Program-made: the position numbers and the translations under genes
Assembly (NCBI GenBank): GCA_964036045.1
Contig: OZ038384.1
Coordinates: forward strand, 46,314,851 to 46,378,850
Length of the DNA: 64,000 bases
DNA from: Eutreptiella sp. 'Long Island Sound 2002'
Lineage: Eukaryota; Euglenozoa; Euglenophyceae; Eutreptiales; Eutreptiaceae
Direction of reading: 5' to 3'
The notes under the pieces: model-generated
Told to the model about the DNA's origin: nothing
Seen by the model: the letters and a program-made list of their open reading frames with translations, nothing else
Database searches by the model: none
In this document: positions 43,901 to 55,292 of the stretch, piece by piece
How positions within the stretch are numbered: position 1 is the first letter of the stretch
How the letters are laid out: the number at the start of each line of letters is the position of its first letter

Positions 43901-46900
43901 TGCCCAAATGGGTCAACAGGGTCCAGTAGGGGCAAAAAGATGACTTTACTCAAAAATGATTCTCGACCATGTTCGACTCTAAAACACGTGTTTTTGGACC
44001 GTTTTGAGGTTGTGGTGGCCCATTTTGGTCCTGCGAAAATTCCAAAATGCCTTGAAAATGGGCTGCTTTGGGACCAAAAATGGGTCAAAAACGCATTTTT
44101 CCAAACCTCATCGAAGACCATTTGGGGTGCACAAACGGGTGAAATGAGCCTATTTTGAGCCCATTTTGGGGCATTTTGGCCCCTCAGAAGTCCAAAAAGC
44201 CTTGAAAGTGGGCCTCGTGGTGATGAGGTTCACTTGCAAGCTGATTTCACTTTGTCAAGAGCCATGACTGTGTGAGTCATTCTTGATGTCCCTCTCCGCC
44301 ACTAGCTTGGTCCCAATATTCAGTCTTGAATAGGGTCAGGGCTAGGGTTAGGGCTACGGTTAGCGAGCTGGTGGAACCAGTCTTGGTTTTATAACCCTTT
44401 TTAGTGTCTAGGGTGGACCTACCACGTTTAGCAGCAAGCAAGCAAACAGCTAGCAAGCAGCAGCACGCGCGAAATGGGTAAAAATCAGAATTCCCTCGTG
44501 GTGCTTTGGATTTGGTTGAAATTTTGGTGCATGATACCTATGGGTGTGAAGTACAAGCACACAAAGTTTGAGCGAGACAGTCAACGGTGGCGCCCGGCAG
44601 CCGTATTCGCAGGTGGCGGACCTCCGTTTCAACATCTGTCCAAAATGGCCAGAGAATACCCTTTTTTGGGCAGTTTGGGTGGCTAGGATACGCGTGAAGG
44701 GGTCCATCTGCATTGGAAGTAACTTAAATCCTAAACAAACACCTTTCATCATCGTTTTGTGTGTCATGTACCCGATTAGGGGCCTCAACGACTTCTTTTT
44801 GGGCCCAAAATACCGCAAAATCAGCCTGAAAAGCACCCTTTTTGCATACCTTTTCACATCACACCTTCTCGTGCCGTGTTTTATAGCCATGAATTGCATT
44901 GGGCACCCTTGTGGTGATTAATAACGATGAATGGGATCATTTTGAAGCCTTTTCCACATTGTCATCACCCTTCAATGCCCCATTTTGGCACCGCAGAGTG
45001 GTGTTCAGCGCGCACGGTGCACGCGCTAGGGTAGGGTTACATGGGTCTTCTGTGGGTCCAAAAATGGCCCAAAATTTTTTTTTCCAAATTTGTTCCTAGA
45101 CCCCTTGGGGTGCTCAAACAAGTGTTTTTGGCCCGTTTTGAGCCCATAGTGGCCCGTTGAGACGCTCCACAATTCCAAAAAGCCTTGAAAATGGGCTTTA
45201 GGTTTAGCAGCAGCAAGCAGCAGCAAGCAGGAGCAGCACACGCGAAACAAGTTGTGAACCAGATCCCCCCAGATTCGTCCATGGCTACTTTTACCACATC
45301 ATTGCTCTCCATTTTGGACCCCAACACTCACTTTGACCCTAGCCTAGGGTGAGAGCCGGGGCTAGGGTTAGGGCTAGGGTCCACGAGCTGGTGGAACCGG
45401 TCTTGGTTTTATAACCCTTTTTAGCGTCTAGGGTGGACCTACCAGGTTTAGCAGCAGCAGCACCATCAAGCAGCAAGCAGCAAGCAGCAAGTAGCAGCAC
45501 ACGCGAAATGGGTAAAAAACAGAATTCCGTCGTGGGGCTTCGGATTCGGGTGAAATTTTGGTGGATGATACCTATGGATGTGAAGTACAATCACACAAAG
45601 TTTGAGCAAGAAACTCAACGGTGGCGACCGGGAACGGGATTCGCAAGTGGCTACCTCAGTTTCAAAAACTGCAGTTTAGGGCCAAAATGAGCCATTTTTG
45701 GGCCAAAAACGCCCCGGAACACATTCAAAACAGTCAAACGAAGGGAAACGGTGAGTACACTGCACGTGCGGCTTGACTTCCCCGTGTCAACGAGCTCTTT
45801 GCGGCCCTCTAACCCCATGACATGTCCCGGAAACGGCCCAAAAAGGCCCCCACAAGCTCTAAATGCCGACAGCCACAAACCAAGAATAGGCCATATCTTT
45901 GGCTACATGGCTGAAAATGCGATTCCGAGGGCACCTGCTCCACCCACAACGCCCCACTTTTTGTGGTCTCCACCCCTCAAAATTGCCCAAACGGACGCCT
46001 AGACCCCAATATCTAGGCCCACTAGGCTGCAGCAAGCTGCAAGCTCAAGCCCAAACACGTGGGTGCCCAAATGGGTCAACAGGGTCCAGTAGGGGCAAAA
46101 AGATGACTTTACTCAAAAAATGATCCTCGACAATGTGCGACTCTAAAACAGGTGTTTTTGGACCGTTTCGAGCTTGTGGTGGCCCATTTTGGTCCTCCAA
46201 AATCCCAAAATGCCTTGAAAATGGGCTGTTTTGGGACCAAAAATGGGTCAAGAATGGGTCAAAAACGCATTTTTCCAAACCTCATCGAAGACCATTTGGG
46301 GTGCACAAACGGGTGAAATTCGCCCATTTTGAGCCCATTTTGGGGCATTTTGGCCCCTCAGAAGTCCAAAAAGCCTTGAAAGTGGGCCTCGTGGTGATGG
46401 GGTTCACTTGCAAGCTGATTTCACTTTCTCAAAATCCATCAATGTGTGAATCATTCTTGACGTCCCCCACCAGTCATAGGTGATGTTCCCTCCCCCCTAT
46501 CTCGGTCCCAATATTTAGTCTTGATTAGGGTCACCGAGCTGGTGGAACCTGTCTTAATTTTAGAACCCTTTTTAGTGTCTAGGGTGGACGTACCATGTTT
46601 GGCAGCAGCAGCAAGCAAGCAAGCAGCCAGCAGCAGGCAAGTAGCAGCACGCGCGAAATGGGGGGAAATCAGAAGTTTGTCATGGTGCTTCGGATTCGGC
46701 TGAAATTTTGGTGGATGATACCTATGCATGTGAAGTACAATCACACAGAGTTTGGGCAAGAAACTCAACCGTGGCGGCCGGGAACGGGATGCGCAAGTGG
46801 CGGACCGAGGTTTCAAAATCTGTCAAAAATGGCCAGAGAATTTCTTTTTTTGGCATTTACGGGTGCCTATCCGGTCCTTGGAGAGGGGCATTGGCCGGGA

Positions 46901-48660
46901 AACTGATATACACATGATGAACAATCACCTTTGGTCCCTGTCCAGTGGGTTTTACACCCAAGTAGTGCGTCCAACGACCTCTTTATGGGTTCAAAATACC
47001 GCAAAATCGGCCTTGAAAAGCACCCTTTTTGCATAATTTTTCAAGTTGCACGTTCTCGTAACGTGTTTTTTAGCCATGAATTGCATTGGGCACCCTTGTG
47101 GTGCTGAATAACGATGAATGGGATCATTTTGAAGCCTTTTTCCATATTGTCATCACCCTTCGATGCCCCATTTCGGTACAACAGAGTGGTGTTGAGCACG
47201 CACAGTGCACGTGCTAGGGTAGGGTTACATGGGTCATTTGTGGGTCCAAAAATGGCCCAAAATCATTTTTTAAAACTGGTTCCTAGATCAACTGGGGTGC
47301 TCAAACAAGTGTACGCTCCACAATTGCAAAAAGCCTTGAAAATGGGCTTTTTGGTGTCCAAAATTGGTCAAAAATGGGTCAAAAACGCGGTTTTCCAGAA
47401 TGATAACTAGACCTGTTGGGGTGCATAAACAAGTGAAATGAGCCCGTTTTAAGCCCATCGTAAGCGATTTTGGCCCGTCTAGTCACAAAATGCCTTCGGG
47501 GTGATCTTCCTTTCCCCACCAGCGCGGTCCCAATATTCATTCCTCGTTAGGGTCACCGAGCTGGGGGAACTAGTCTTGGTTTTATAACCCTTTTTAGTGT
47601 CTAGGGTGGACCTACCAGGTTTAGCAGCAAGCAAGCAAGCAAGCAGCAAGCAGCAAGCAAGAAGCAGCATGCGCCAAATGGGTAAAAATCAGAATTCCGT
47701 CGTGGTGCTTCAGATTGGGGTGCAATTTCCGTGGATGATACCTATGGGTGTGAAGTACAATCACATAAAGTGTGAGCGGGATTCGCAAGTGGCGGACCTC
47801 AGTTTCAAAAACTGCAGTTTAGGGCGAAACAACCATTTTTGGGCCAAAAAAGCCCCGGAACACATTCAAAACAGTCAAACGAAGGGAAACGGTGGGTACA
47901 CTCCACGTGCGGCTTGACTTCCTCGTGTCAACGAGGTCTTTGTGGCCCTCTAACTCCATGATATGTCCCGGAAAAGGCCGAAAAAGGCCCCCAAAAGTTC
48001 CAAATGCCGACAGCCACAAACCAAGAATAAACCATATCTTTGGCTACATGGCTCAAAATGCGATTCCGAGGGCACCTACTCCACCCGCAACCCCCCACTT
48101 TTTGTGGTCTCCACCCCCCAAAATTGCCCAAACGGACGCCTAGACCCCAATACCTAGGCCCACTAGGCTGCGGCAAGCTGCAAGCTCAAGCCCAAACACG
48201 TGGGTGCCCAAATGGGTCAACAGGGTCCAGTAGGGGCAAAAAGATGACTTTACTCAAAAATGATCCTCGACAATGTGCGACTCTAAAACAGGTGTTTTTG
48301 GACCGTTTCGAGCTTGTGGTGGCCCATTTTGGTCTTGCGAAAATCCCAAAATGCCTTGAAAATGGGCTGTTTTGGGACCAAAAATGGGTCAAAAATGGGT
48401 CAAAAACACATTTTTCCAAACCTCATCAAAGACCATTTGGGGTGCACAAACGGGTGAAATGAGCCCATTTTGAACCCACTTTGCGGCATTTTGGCCCCTC
48501 AGAAGTCCGAAAAGCCTTGAAAGTGTGCCTCGTGGTGATGGGGTTCACTTGCAAGCTGATTTCACTTTGTCAAGAGCCATCAATGTGTGAATCATTGTTG
48601 ATGTCCCTCACGAGTCATAGCTGGTGTTCCCTCCCCCACCAGCTCGGTCCCAATCTTTAG
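37690..48660 (+). repeat. Satellite of ten ~1.0-1.15-kb units, alternating long/short
   Basis: The marker GTGTCTAGGGTGGAC (variants allowed) starts at 37895, 38971, 40099, 41118, 42270, 43290, 44404, 45424, 46575 and 47597. Spacings are 1076, 1128, 1019, 1152, 1020, 1114, 1020, 1151 and 1022. Long units contain AAACTGCAGTTTAGGGCCAA; short units instead contain ATGGCCAGAGAATACC and a GAATGGGATCATTTTGAAGC block. Order L,L,S,L,S,L,S,L,S,L gives a 2.13-2.17-kb higher-order repeat. Each unit starts with degenerate TTAGGG-like words and a CAGCAG/CAAGCAAG microsatellite. A partial short unit occupies 37690-37894. Open frames inside drift and overlap in several phases, so they are not considered genes. 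Confidence 0.9.
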
Positions 48661-48800
48661 TTTTGAATAGGGTTAGGGTTAGGGTTGAGGTTAGAGCTAG
48701 GGCTAGGCTTGGGGCTAGGGGTAGGGGTAGCGCGCGGGGTAGGGTTAGGACTAGGTTTAGGGTTGGGGTGGGTGTTAGGGTCAGGGTTGGGTTTAAGGAG
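48661..48800 (+). repeat. Degenerate TTAGGG telomere-like tract
   Basis: Starts GGGTTAGGGTTAGGGTTGAG and drifts through GGGCTAGGGG- and GGGTTGGG-type words. It ends the satellite block and resembles an expanded version of the short TTAGGG-like leader of each satellite unit. It is interstitial here, since unrelated sequence follows. Confidence 0.7.
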
Positions 48801-48825
48801 AGTGCTAGGGTGGACAAAATTTTTC

Positions 48826-48990
48826 TTTGGGCGGCTTTGGTGCCCATTTAGCGCCGGCCGCCTTTGGCGCCCATGGACTACTGTGGGCGGCACCTTTGGC
48901 AACTAACCGTTGGCCGGACACCACTGGGGGGGGGGGGGGGGGGGGCACGGGTAGTTGGCATCCTAGGACCCGCGGAGGCGTCCCCCTCGT
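48826..48990. repeat. GGCGGC/GCCGCC inverted words and a G20 run
   Basis: Short words GGCGGCTTTGG, GCCGGCCGCCTTTGGCGCCC and GGGCGGCACCTTTGG form imperfect inverted repeats (48828-48900), followed by a run of about 20 G (48924-48943). Confidence 0.55.
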
Positions 48991-49135
48991 GAAGGCTGTA
49001 CACTTTCCTATGATGCACTGCATGAGGTCTACACCCATGTGTAGGGGATGCGGTGAACGATTGGAGGGTGTATACCCTCCCATGATTCATAGCACGGGGT
49101 TTACATCCCTCTACGGGGGCCGCGGTGAATCATTG
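48991..49135 (-). repeat. 72-bp family array F (two units)
   Basis: Two diverged units in array B orientation (CACTGCATGAGGTCTACACC, then GCGGTGAACG; CATGATTCATAGCACGGGGT). The smallest member of the family in the window. Confidence 0.7.
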
Positions 49136-49149
49136 AAGAGTATGGATTT

Positions 49150-50360
49150 CCGTTTACATGCACAATTGGCCATGGCAGTGAAGGCCTCCCACCACTCTCT
49201 ACATACACGGCGTCCCCCCCGTTGGTGCCCTCCAAGCATTGTCCCCGGCTTGTGCAACAACGGTTGCCATAATCTTACCTTGACAAAATTTACAGCAGCC
49301 CCCGTCTCAATCCGCACCTACCCCTTCCGATTGGCCCCTTTAGCACCACAGTGCCCAATCGCACAGTGTGGGCGGCCTTCCCATCGCCATTCACGCAATG
49401 TTGTACAAGCCTTGTTGCCACCAGCCTTGACAAACGGCCACGTTCACGCAATACTTTCACTGTCCCATTCACGGCACAATATGCAGCATGCAATGCACAC
49501 CGGTGTTAGGGACGCGCCGCTCTGCCCCAATGTGTTGGCACACACCCGTGGTCCAGGTTTGCCTTCAATTCTTGCCATGGCGACCTCAGGTCCACCCAAC
49601 CGTTGTAACACGGTCCTCTTCTCCGTGTACAGCAGTGGCACACCATGACCGCAAGACTATTCTTCGAAGAGCCGTCCGCACCAGCCAAGATGACGTGGGC
49701 CTTGCGGTCGGCCCGGAAGAATAACAACGGCTCGCGTTCCACCCCAATAGTGTGGGGCAAATGCAAAGCCTCGGCTGCCCATGTATTGGCATCGAAGTTG
49801 CACCTCGATTGCATTCTGTACACAGTGGCCCGCTGACCACCCCCCTTGAAGACCTATACACTGCCTTGGTCGCTAGATCCGCACCAACGACCGGCCACTG
49901 CGCAGTGGATACATCCCCTATTCCACCGATTGGTGCCATCCACGGCGATAGTCACCCACTTGTACCACGAGCCTCCGAGTTGCATTGGGTAGCGGGCGGG
50001 CACAACCCGTGCTTGGTACATTGAATCCAAGCGCCCGGGCAAGGCACAAAAAGTACCCTGCATATCGTTGGGAAGCTCGAGAAGGCTAGCTAGCTTGCTA
50101 GCAGGGCTGCTTAATCTATTCGGCCAAGGCGCAACATCCGCTGAGCTGACGGAGGAATCAAGTACAATCAATAGGTACACCATGTGCGGCCTTGACAATT
50201 GTATCCTTCGCATGCACCAAAGCATGCCGAGTGCTTTTTTTTTGTGGTCATGACTGACATCTTCCCATCCTCCTTGCGGGTCCTCCAAAACTTGCACGAT
50301 GCTCCCACCTGCCTGCACCTTCTCCCTATATGCGGTCCCGTAGTTCGGTAGCCACACTTA
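49150..50360 (-). pseudogene. Decayed minus-strand ORF series, unknown family
   Basis: On the minus strand, 49854-50357 is open for 167 codons (GGSIVQVLEDPQGGWEDVSH, then RRIQLSRPHMVYLLIVLDSS and GGSWYKWVTIAVDGTNRWN). A frameshift later 49506-49823 continues (FDANTWAAEALHLPHTIGVE, LLFFRADRKAHVILAGADGS). More pieces lie at 49290-49493. The peptides have globular character and one orientation, which suggests one gene of about 400 residues broken by at least two frameshifts. I recognise no domain; a transposon origin is likely from context. Confidence 0.4.
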
Positions 50361-50589
50361 CCGCAAGATCATTCTGGCATCGTTTGATATGGCGGCTGGA
50401 TGCCATGAGGTAAAATGGCCCAGCGTGCGGCATTTTGTGCTGCACTTGTATAGCAGGGGTGGGAGGGTGTATGTTAGAGCAACCCTAGGTTTTTTATGTT
50501 GCAGGCTGGGCTATGTGCTGCTCGTGTGAACCCACTACAAACGTCGTCCAGTAGCCCTTCGTTCTTGGGGGATTGCACCAGCTTAACCC

Positions 50590-50740
50590 CGATTGAAAGT
50601 TCAGTACATCATTTGGTGCCTTCAATGAACGCTCACTAAACACCAATTGAGCGCTCACTGAGGGGGCCAAACAATTCACTGAGGGTTCAGTGAGAAGGCG
50701 AAATGGTTCACTGAACTTTCAGTTACGATGCAATCACCCA
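50590..50740. repeat. TTCACTGA/TCAGTGAA repeat cluster, left
   Basis: Several copies of TTCACTGA, GCTCACTGA and TTCAGTGA in both orientations within 150 bp. A matching cluster lies at 52135-52275, so the two may be subterminal repeats of one element of about 1.7 kb. Confidence 0.5.
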
Positions 50741-52134
50741 TTCATCACCATGGGCTACATACCCTTTCTTCCGCACGCAACAAGGACAACTTTCGTGCTC
50801 GGGATTCTTCAAAATTGGTCCGGAGGGGTGTGCATGCCCATTGGCAAAGCTTTTCCGGGGTCTACAGCCGCACTAATAAGGTCCACAAGGGGGCCTCCCT
50901 CTTTTGCAAATGTGACACGTGTTAACAAGGCACCACCACCAAGGAGTATTTGTAGAATTCATGGGGGGCCACTCCTTTTTTCAATATGGAACCATGCCAA
51001 CGGGACATTCCACAGGGGCGCCTCCCCCCTTTTCCATCTCCCAAATCTGTTTACAGGGCTGCAACGCCCAAGACTACTACCAGTATTCGTGGCTGGGGGG
51101 GGGGGGGTGTTTTCAATACCAAAATCGGATGCGAAGCGCAAATTCCATTGGGGGGGGCTCCCCTTTTTAGTTTGGAATACGGCCACAACCCCCGTGACGG
51201 AGGCGTCGCCCGTGGGTAGCCCAGAAAAGGCTCCGGTGGGCCGTCGGTTTTGGGACAGTGGGGTCATGGGGGAAAGCGGAGGAGGATTTTTTTCGAAGTC
51301 ATGGAACACCATGTGCGCCGATGTGTTCCACTTCCGCACAACGGCTAGGGACATTGAGGAGTCGATGATAGGGATGGTGACGGCTACGGTAGTGAGAGTG
51401 GCCGTACTGACAAGTCCGACAAGCCTGACAAGTCTAAGGGTCACTGGCCGCAGAAGCGCCCCATCCCAAATGTAGCCGCCCCACCCCAAAGAAGAAACCA
51501 CGGTGGCAATGTACCTGTGGGAAGGTGCAGACTCTTGCGGTAAGCCCCTAAGTGAATATTATGTCTTCCCCCCCCTAACCCGGTGCCTACACTCGTGTTC
51601 TTCCTTTTTTTGGCACCAATTGGGAAAGAAGGCTGCCGCCACCGCAACTCAAGTGTAGCACCATGATGCACTTCCCCTGCAGAATCAAGCTCCGTGAATC
51701 AGGGGACGTCTCCATGGAGGACGACGAGTTCCTCGTCGCCCGCTTCGGCTACTGCTTGGGGTCTCAGCATTGATGCATCCACGTTCGGGTTGGGGTGGTG
51801 GGGTCACCGTATCTGGTGAAGTGCGGCGCTCCACAGCGGCCGACTCGTACCACCACTCCGTGGACGAGCAGGCCCCACTCTTCACTTGGATGGTACACGG
51901 TACGGTGTATGGTGCAGTAGCCTGCCGCGGCAAGCTGAGAATTTTCAGTGGCCCAACGAAGGAGCCGCTAGCGTAGTTGCCATGCTACGTCTGCTTGCTG
52001 TCCAGTGGATGGGTGAACCCAAGGCAAACTGCTCAAGGGAGAGGCGCACAATTGCAGCCGTTGCAAGCAGAAAACCGGAAGTGCTTGGACCCTAAGCGGT
52101 CAAAAGAGACTGCCACTACACCAAACGAACCGTG
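50741..52134. other. Interior of the TTCACTGA-bounded segment
   Basis: A 261-codon + frame (50690-51475) and a 180-codon - frame (50959-51501) overlap. Neither shows a domain. The part around 51240-51460 (+, SWNTMCADVFHFRTTARDIE) is the more protein-like. Two diverged sub-repeats of about 140 bp (TTTTTTCAATATGGAACC... and TTTTCAATACCAAAATCGG...) occur at 50970-51180. A G10 run lies at 51098. Confidence 0.3.
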
Positions 52135-52275
52135 ACTTAAAGCTAAGTAAAGGCTCACTGAACGCTCAGTCAACCATTCGGCGCTCTGAGCGAACGCTCG
52201 GTGAATGCTCGTGCCAAACGGTTCACTAAGCCTTCACTGAGCGATCAGTCAGATCGCCAAACTGTTCAGTTAGGT
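52135..52275. repeat. TTCACTGA/TCAGTGAA repeat cluster, right
   Basis: GCTCACTGAACGCTCAGTCA, CGCTCGGTGAATGCTC, TTCACTAAGCCTTCACTGAG and related words. Together with the left cluster it suggests hAT- or Mutator-like subterminal binding sites. No exact terminal repeat or target duplication was found by eye. Confidence 0.5.
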
Positions 52276-52920
52276 TGCAGTCGGGGTGCAAATGAAAACG
52301 AATTGCTCCGTGGCATGATTCACCCGCTCCGGGTCACACTGACAGCCTTGTCGGCACCTGCCGCAGAGCACTACTGAGTGGCAAGGGGGGGGGGGGGGTA
52401 CATAGGCCAGACTGCACATCCGGCAATCCACCGCAAGGTGGCAAGGAGGGGGGGGCGCATAGCACAGACAACACCTCCCGCGGACCAACCCTAGACTAAC
52501 CTTATTAAACCCACTCTCAGCACATGTACCATGTCGGCCGTGCCAACTTCCAACCTATTACTCTTCAAGGCGACCCTGACACACACCCACGCCACGCACA
52601 CCGCAAAGACCTTGCGTCCACAACGGCGTGTCAGCGTTGCCATCCACTTTGCGGGTCTCGGGGCCCGCATGCCGCTTGAATGCCAAGGCGGCGGCTTGCA
52701 CAGCAGCCACGAGCGGCTGCGAAAGGACCTATCATTGCTACAAGATGTATGTTGACCGCCGACTGAACTTGTCCGGGTCGGGGCACGACCCTAGGAACAT
52801 GGTAAAACACCCAATTTCGTTCTACCCTAGAACACTTCACTGTAGCGCTCTAGCCAAGAATGGTCTTAGCCTAGAACACAAACCGTTCTAGCCTAGACTA
52901 TAGAATTGGTAGCACACAAA
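52276..52920. other. No gene recognised
   Basis: Contains a G13 run (52386-52398) within a short duplicated motif (GTGGCAAGG-G-run-CATAG occurs twice, 52377-52410 and 52437-52461). Overlapping short ORFs occur on both strands at 52531-52890. TCTAG-containing words (TTCTAGCCTAGAC and similar) occur at 52820-52905. Confidence 0.4.
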
Positions 52921-52924
52921 AAAC

Positions 52925-53800
52925 AGATTATTTGAGTGGATGTTGGGTTGCATAACACATACACTCATAGCAACCAACACACTTCACGCATGCATAGGCA
53001 TATGTGCCCCCCCGCACAGTTTGGCATATTGATCAACACAACAAGGTTGGGAAGGGGGGGGGGAGGGCAAACACAAAAACCACACAAACATCCCTTGATT
53101 GTGAGGTCTTCCCCCCCCTCCATTTTGTAGTGTTGGGATTGGGGCTACCCTGCTTGTTGTGTTGCGCTTAAGGTTAGGGAGGGTATACCTACCTTTTTTG
53201 TAAGTGTTGTTTTACTGCTTTACATCATTTTTCACGACTACGAACTGGCACCAAGAGCTAGGTGTGTTACTCCCTCCCTCCTCCCTGCTGTGTGTGCCTG
53301 TTGTGAGGGGCCGTGTGGTGTAATGCTGCCCTCCCTCCCACCATCCCTGCTCCCATGCCCCCCCCCCCCCCAGGGTATGAACTTTGCCCCCTAGGACTGT
53401 GTGAGACTATAGCTCTGGTGAGCTTTGCCCCCCCTCCTGCCAGGTGATGGAACCCCCCCCCCCCCCGTGTGTGCATTGCAACCCATTTGGTTGGTTGGCT
53501 GTTGATATTTGGATTCGTTGGTTGGTTGTTGCTTGGTTGGTTTGCTGGATGCTGAGTCTGGCTAGCTAGTTGGTCGTTTGGTTGGTTCGTTGGTTGTTGG
53601 CTTGTTGGTGGGTGGGTGGGGTATGTTGGTTAGTTGGCTGGGGTGTATGTGTGTGAGTGTGTGTTGCTTGGACACTATGCTGCATGTTGTGTGGTGCTGT
53701 TGCATGGTGCGTATGTCTATGAACATGTATGTGCAGCCATTGCAAGGGTCCGGGGGGGGGACGTGAAAGCATTTCATTTTGGTGTTCTAGCGAGGCATTC
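52925..53800 (+). repeat. GT-rich duplicated element, copy 1
   Basis: Shares ordered blocks with 54010-55190: an edge with ACACATACAC-CATAG-AACCAACACACTT and GCATAGGCATATGTGCCCCC, a middle GTTAGGGAGGGTATACCT and GAACTGGCACCAA, a long TGGTTGG-rich stretch, and a closing CAGCCATTGCAAGGGTCCGG followed by GTGAAAGCATTTCATTTTGG and TGTTCTAG. No conserved coding frame, so probably a non-autonomous mobile element. G/C runs lie at 53358-53371 and 53454-53467. Confidence 0.6.
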
Positions 53801-54010
53801 TAGCGAGGTGTTCTAGCGATGTTCCGGCGAAGCAGTGGACCGACCGCTGCTTCACTAGAACGTCGCCAGAACCCCATCCGTACTCGGGGGGCCAGGGTAT
53901 GTTTTTCACCATTTCACCGTTTTGACATGAAATTGGCGTGGAAAAAAAATGTTGTTGTAGCGACATTCTAGCGATATTCTAGCGTGTTCGCTAGAATATC
54001 TAGTCTACAA
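53785..54010. repeat. TTCTAGCG/CGCTAGAA motif cluster
   Basis: At least eight copies of TTCTAGCG or its complement, in both orientations, between the two GT-rich elements. Similar words recur at 55185-55325. They resemble subterminal or target-site repeats at the edges of the GT-rich element. Confidence 0.5.
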
Positions 54011-55190
54011 TGGAACTAGAACAAAAACATTCACACATACTTGGCATGTAGGGGACACCAAACCGGGGGAGGGGGGGAGCCCGTGACACATACACCCATA
54101 GAAACCAACACACTTGATGCGCATAGGCATATGTGCCCCCCCAGCATACACACACATACCCACAGCTTGGTATGGGCATACACACAATGGGGTGCTGCCA
54201 AGGAGAGATGGTCTAGGAACTCCTTCCTAGAACCCGAGGTAGGGGTTCCTAGGCCCCTTTCTAGAGGGTCTAGAGAGGGTCTAGGAAGGGTCTAGGAAGG
54301 GTCTAGGAAGGGTCTAGGAACCACCTTCCTAGACCTCCTTGGCCCCTAGGAAGGGTCTAGGAAGGGTCTATCTTTGAAGCCCATCGCTTCCATCTACAGT
54401 CCCCATACTTCGATAGCCTTCCTAACACCCCCTAAAACTACCCGAAGACTACCGCAAATCATTTTACATTGGTGCCGTTTTGAGAAATGGGGGGTTCCTA
54501 GACCGTCCTTCTTTGGCCGCACCCCAAACAAAACACACAACATAAGATGTCAAGGGTGGGGGGGGGAGAGGACAACAAAATGCACACAAACACTTCCATT
54601 TTGTTGTGTGGCGTGTGGGGCTACCCGGCTTGTTATGCTGTGCTTATTGTTAGGGAGGGTATACCTTTCCGTTTTGCAGGTGTCATTTTGCTGCTATGCA
54701 TCATTTTTGGCTACCGCGAACTGGCACCAAAGGGTAGGCTTGTTACTCCCTCTCTCCTCCCTACTGTTTGTGCCTGTGGTGTGGGGGTGTGCGGTGCACA
54801 ACGACACCGTCTGGAGCTGTGCCGTTTGGGGCTGCGGTGTGTAATGTTGTGGTGTGTGTTGTCCCCCTTCTCCCAGGCTATGGACCCCCCCCCCCCCCCG
54901 TGTGTAGTGCTACCTGGCTTGCTGGTTGGCTGGCTGTTGATCTTTGGGTGGGTTTGTTGTTGGTTGGTTGGTTGGTGGCGACTTCATGGCTGGCTAGGGT
55001 TTGTTGGTTGGTTGGGTGAGGTGTATGTGTGTCTGCACATGTGCTGTAGCATGTTGTGTGTTGCTTGGATAGTGTCATGCATGTGGCGTGGTGTTGTTGC
55101 ATGGTGTGTATGTCTGTGAACATGTATGCGCAGCCATTGCAAGGGTCCGGGGGGGGGGGGGGGTTGAAAGCATTTCATTTTGGTGTTCTA
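54010..55190 (+). repeat. GT-rich duplicated element, copy 2 with internal insertion
   Basis: Same ordered blocks as copy 1, about 1.2 kb. It is longer mainly because of a segment at 54215-54540 that includes the 11-bp tandem repeat. C12 and G14 runs lie at 54887 and 55150. Confidence 0.6.
54255..54375 (+). repeat. 11-bp tandem repeat GGGTCTAGGAA
   Basis: Four near-perfect head-to-tail copies at about 54284-54325 and two more after a TTCCTAGACC inverted stretch, so the array also contains an inverted copy. Confidence 0.7.
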
Positions 55191-55292
55191 GTGGCCTGCG
55201 GGGGTCCAAGTTGCACCCCTCATAGTACCCACCCTTTACCCCCACGGTTCGGGTTAACCCCACTCCTTTTCGTTGTAGACTTCTAGCGCCAT

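Noticed and set aside
38971-48462. Repeated ORFs of 60-226 codons in the 1.1-kb satellite
   Set aside because: Several overlapping frames are open in each unit, lengths drift between units, and no frame is favoured; they are explained by the satellite.
48661-48800. Chromosome end (TTAGGG repeats)
   Set aside because: The repeats are degenerate and followed by 15 kb of other sequence including an IQ/TPR gene, so they are interstitial.
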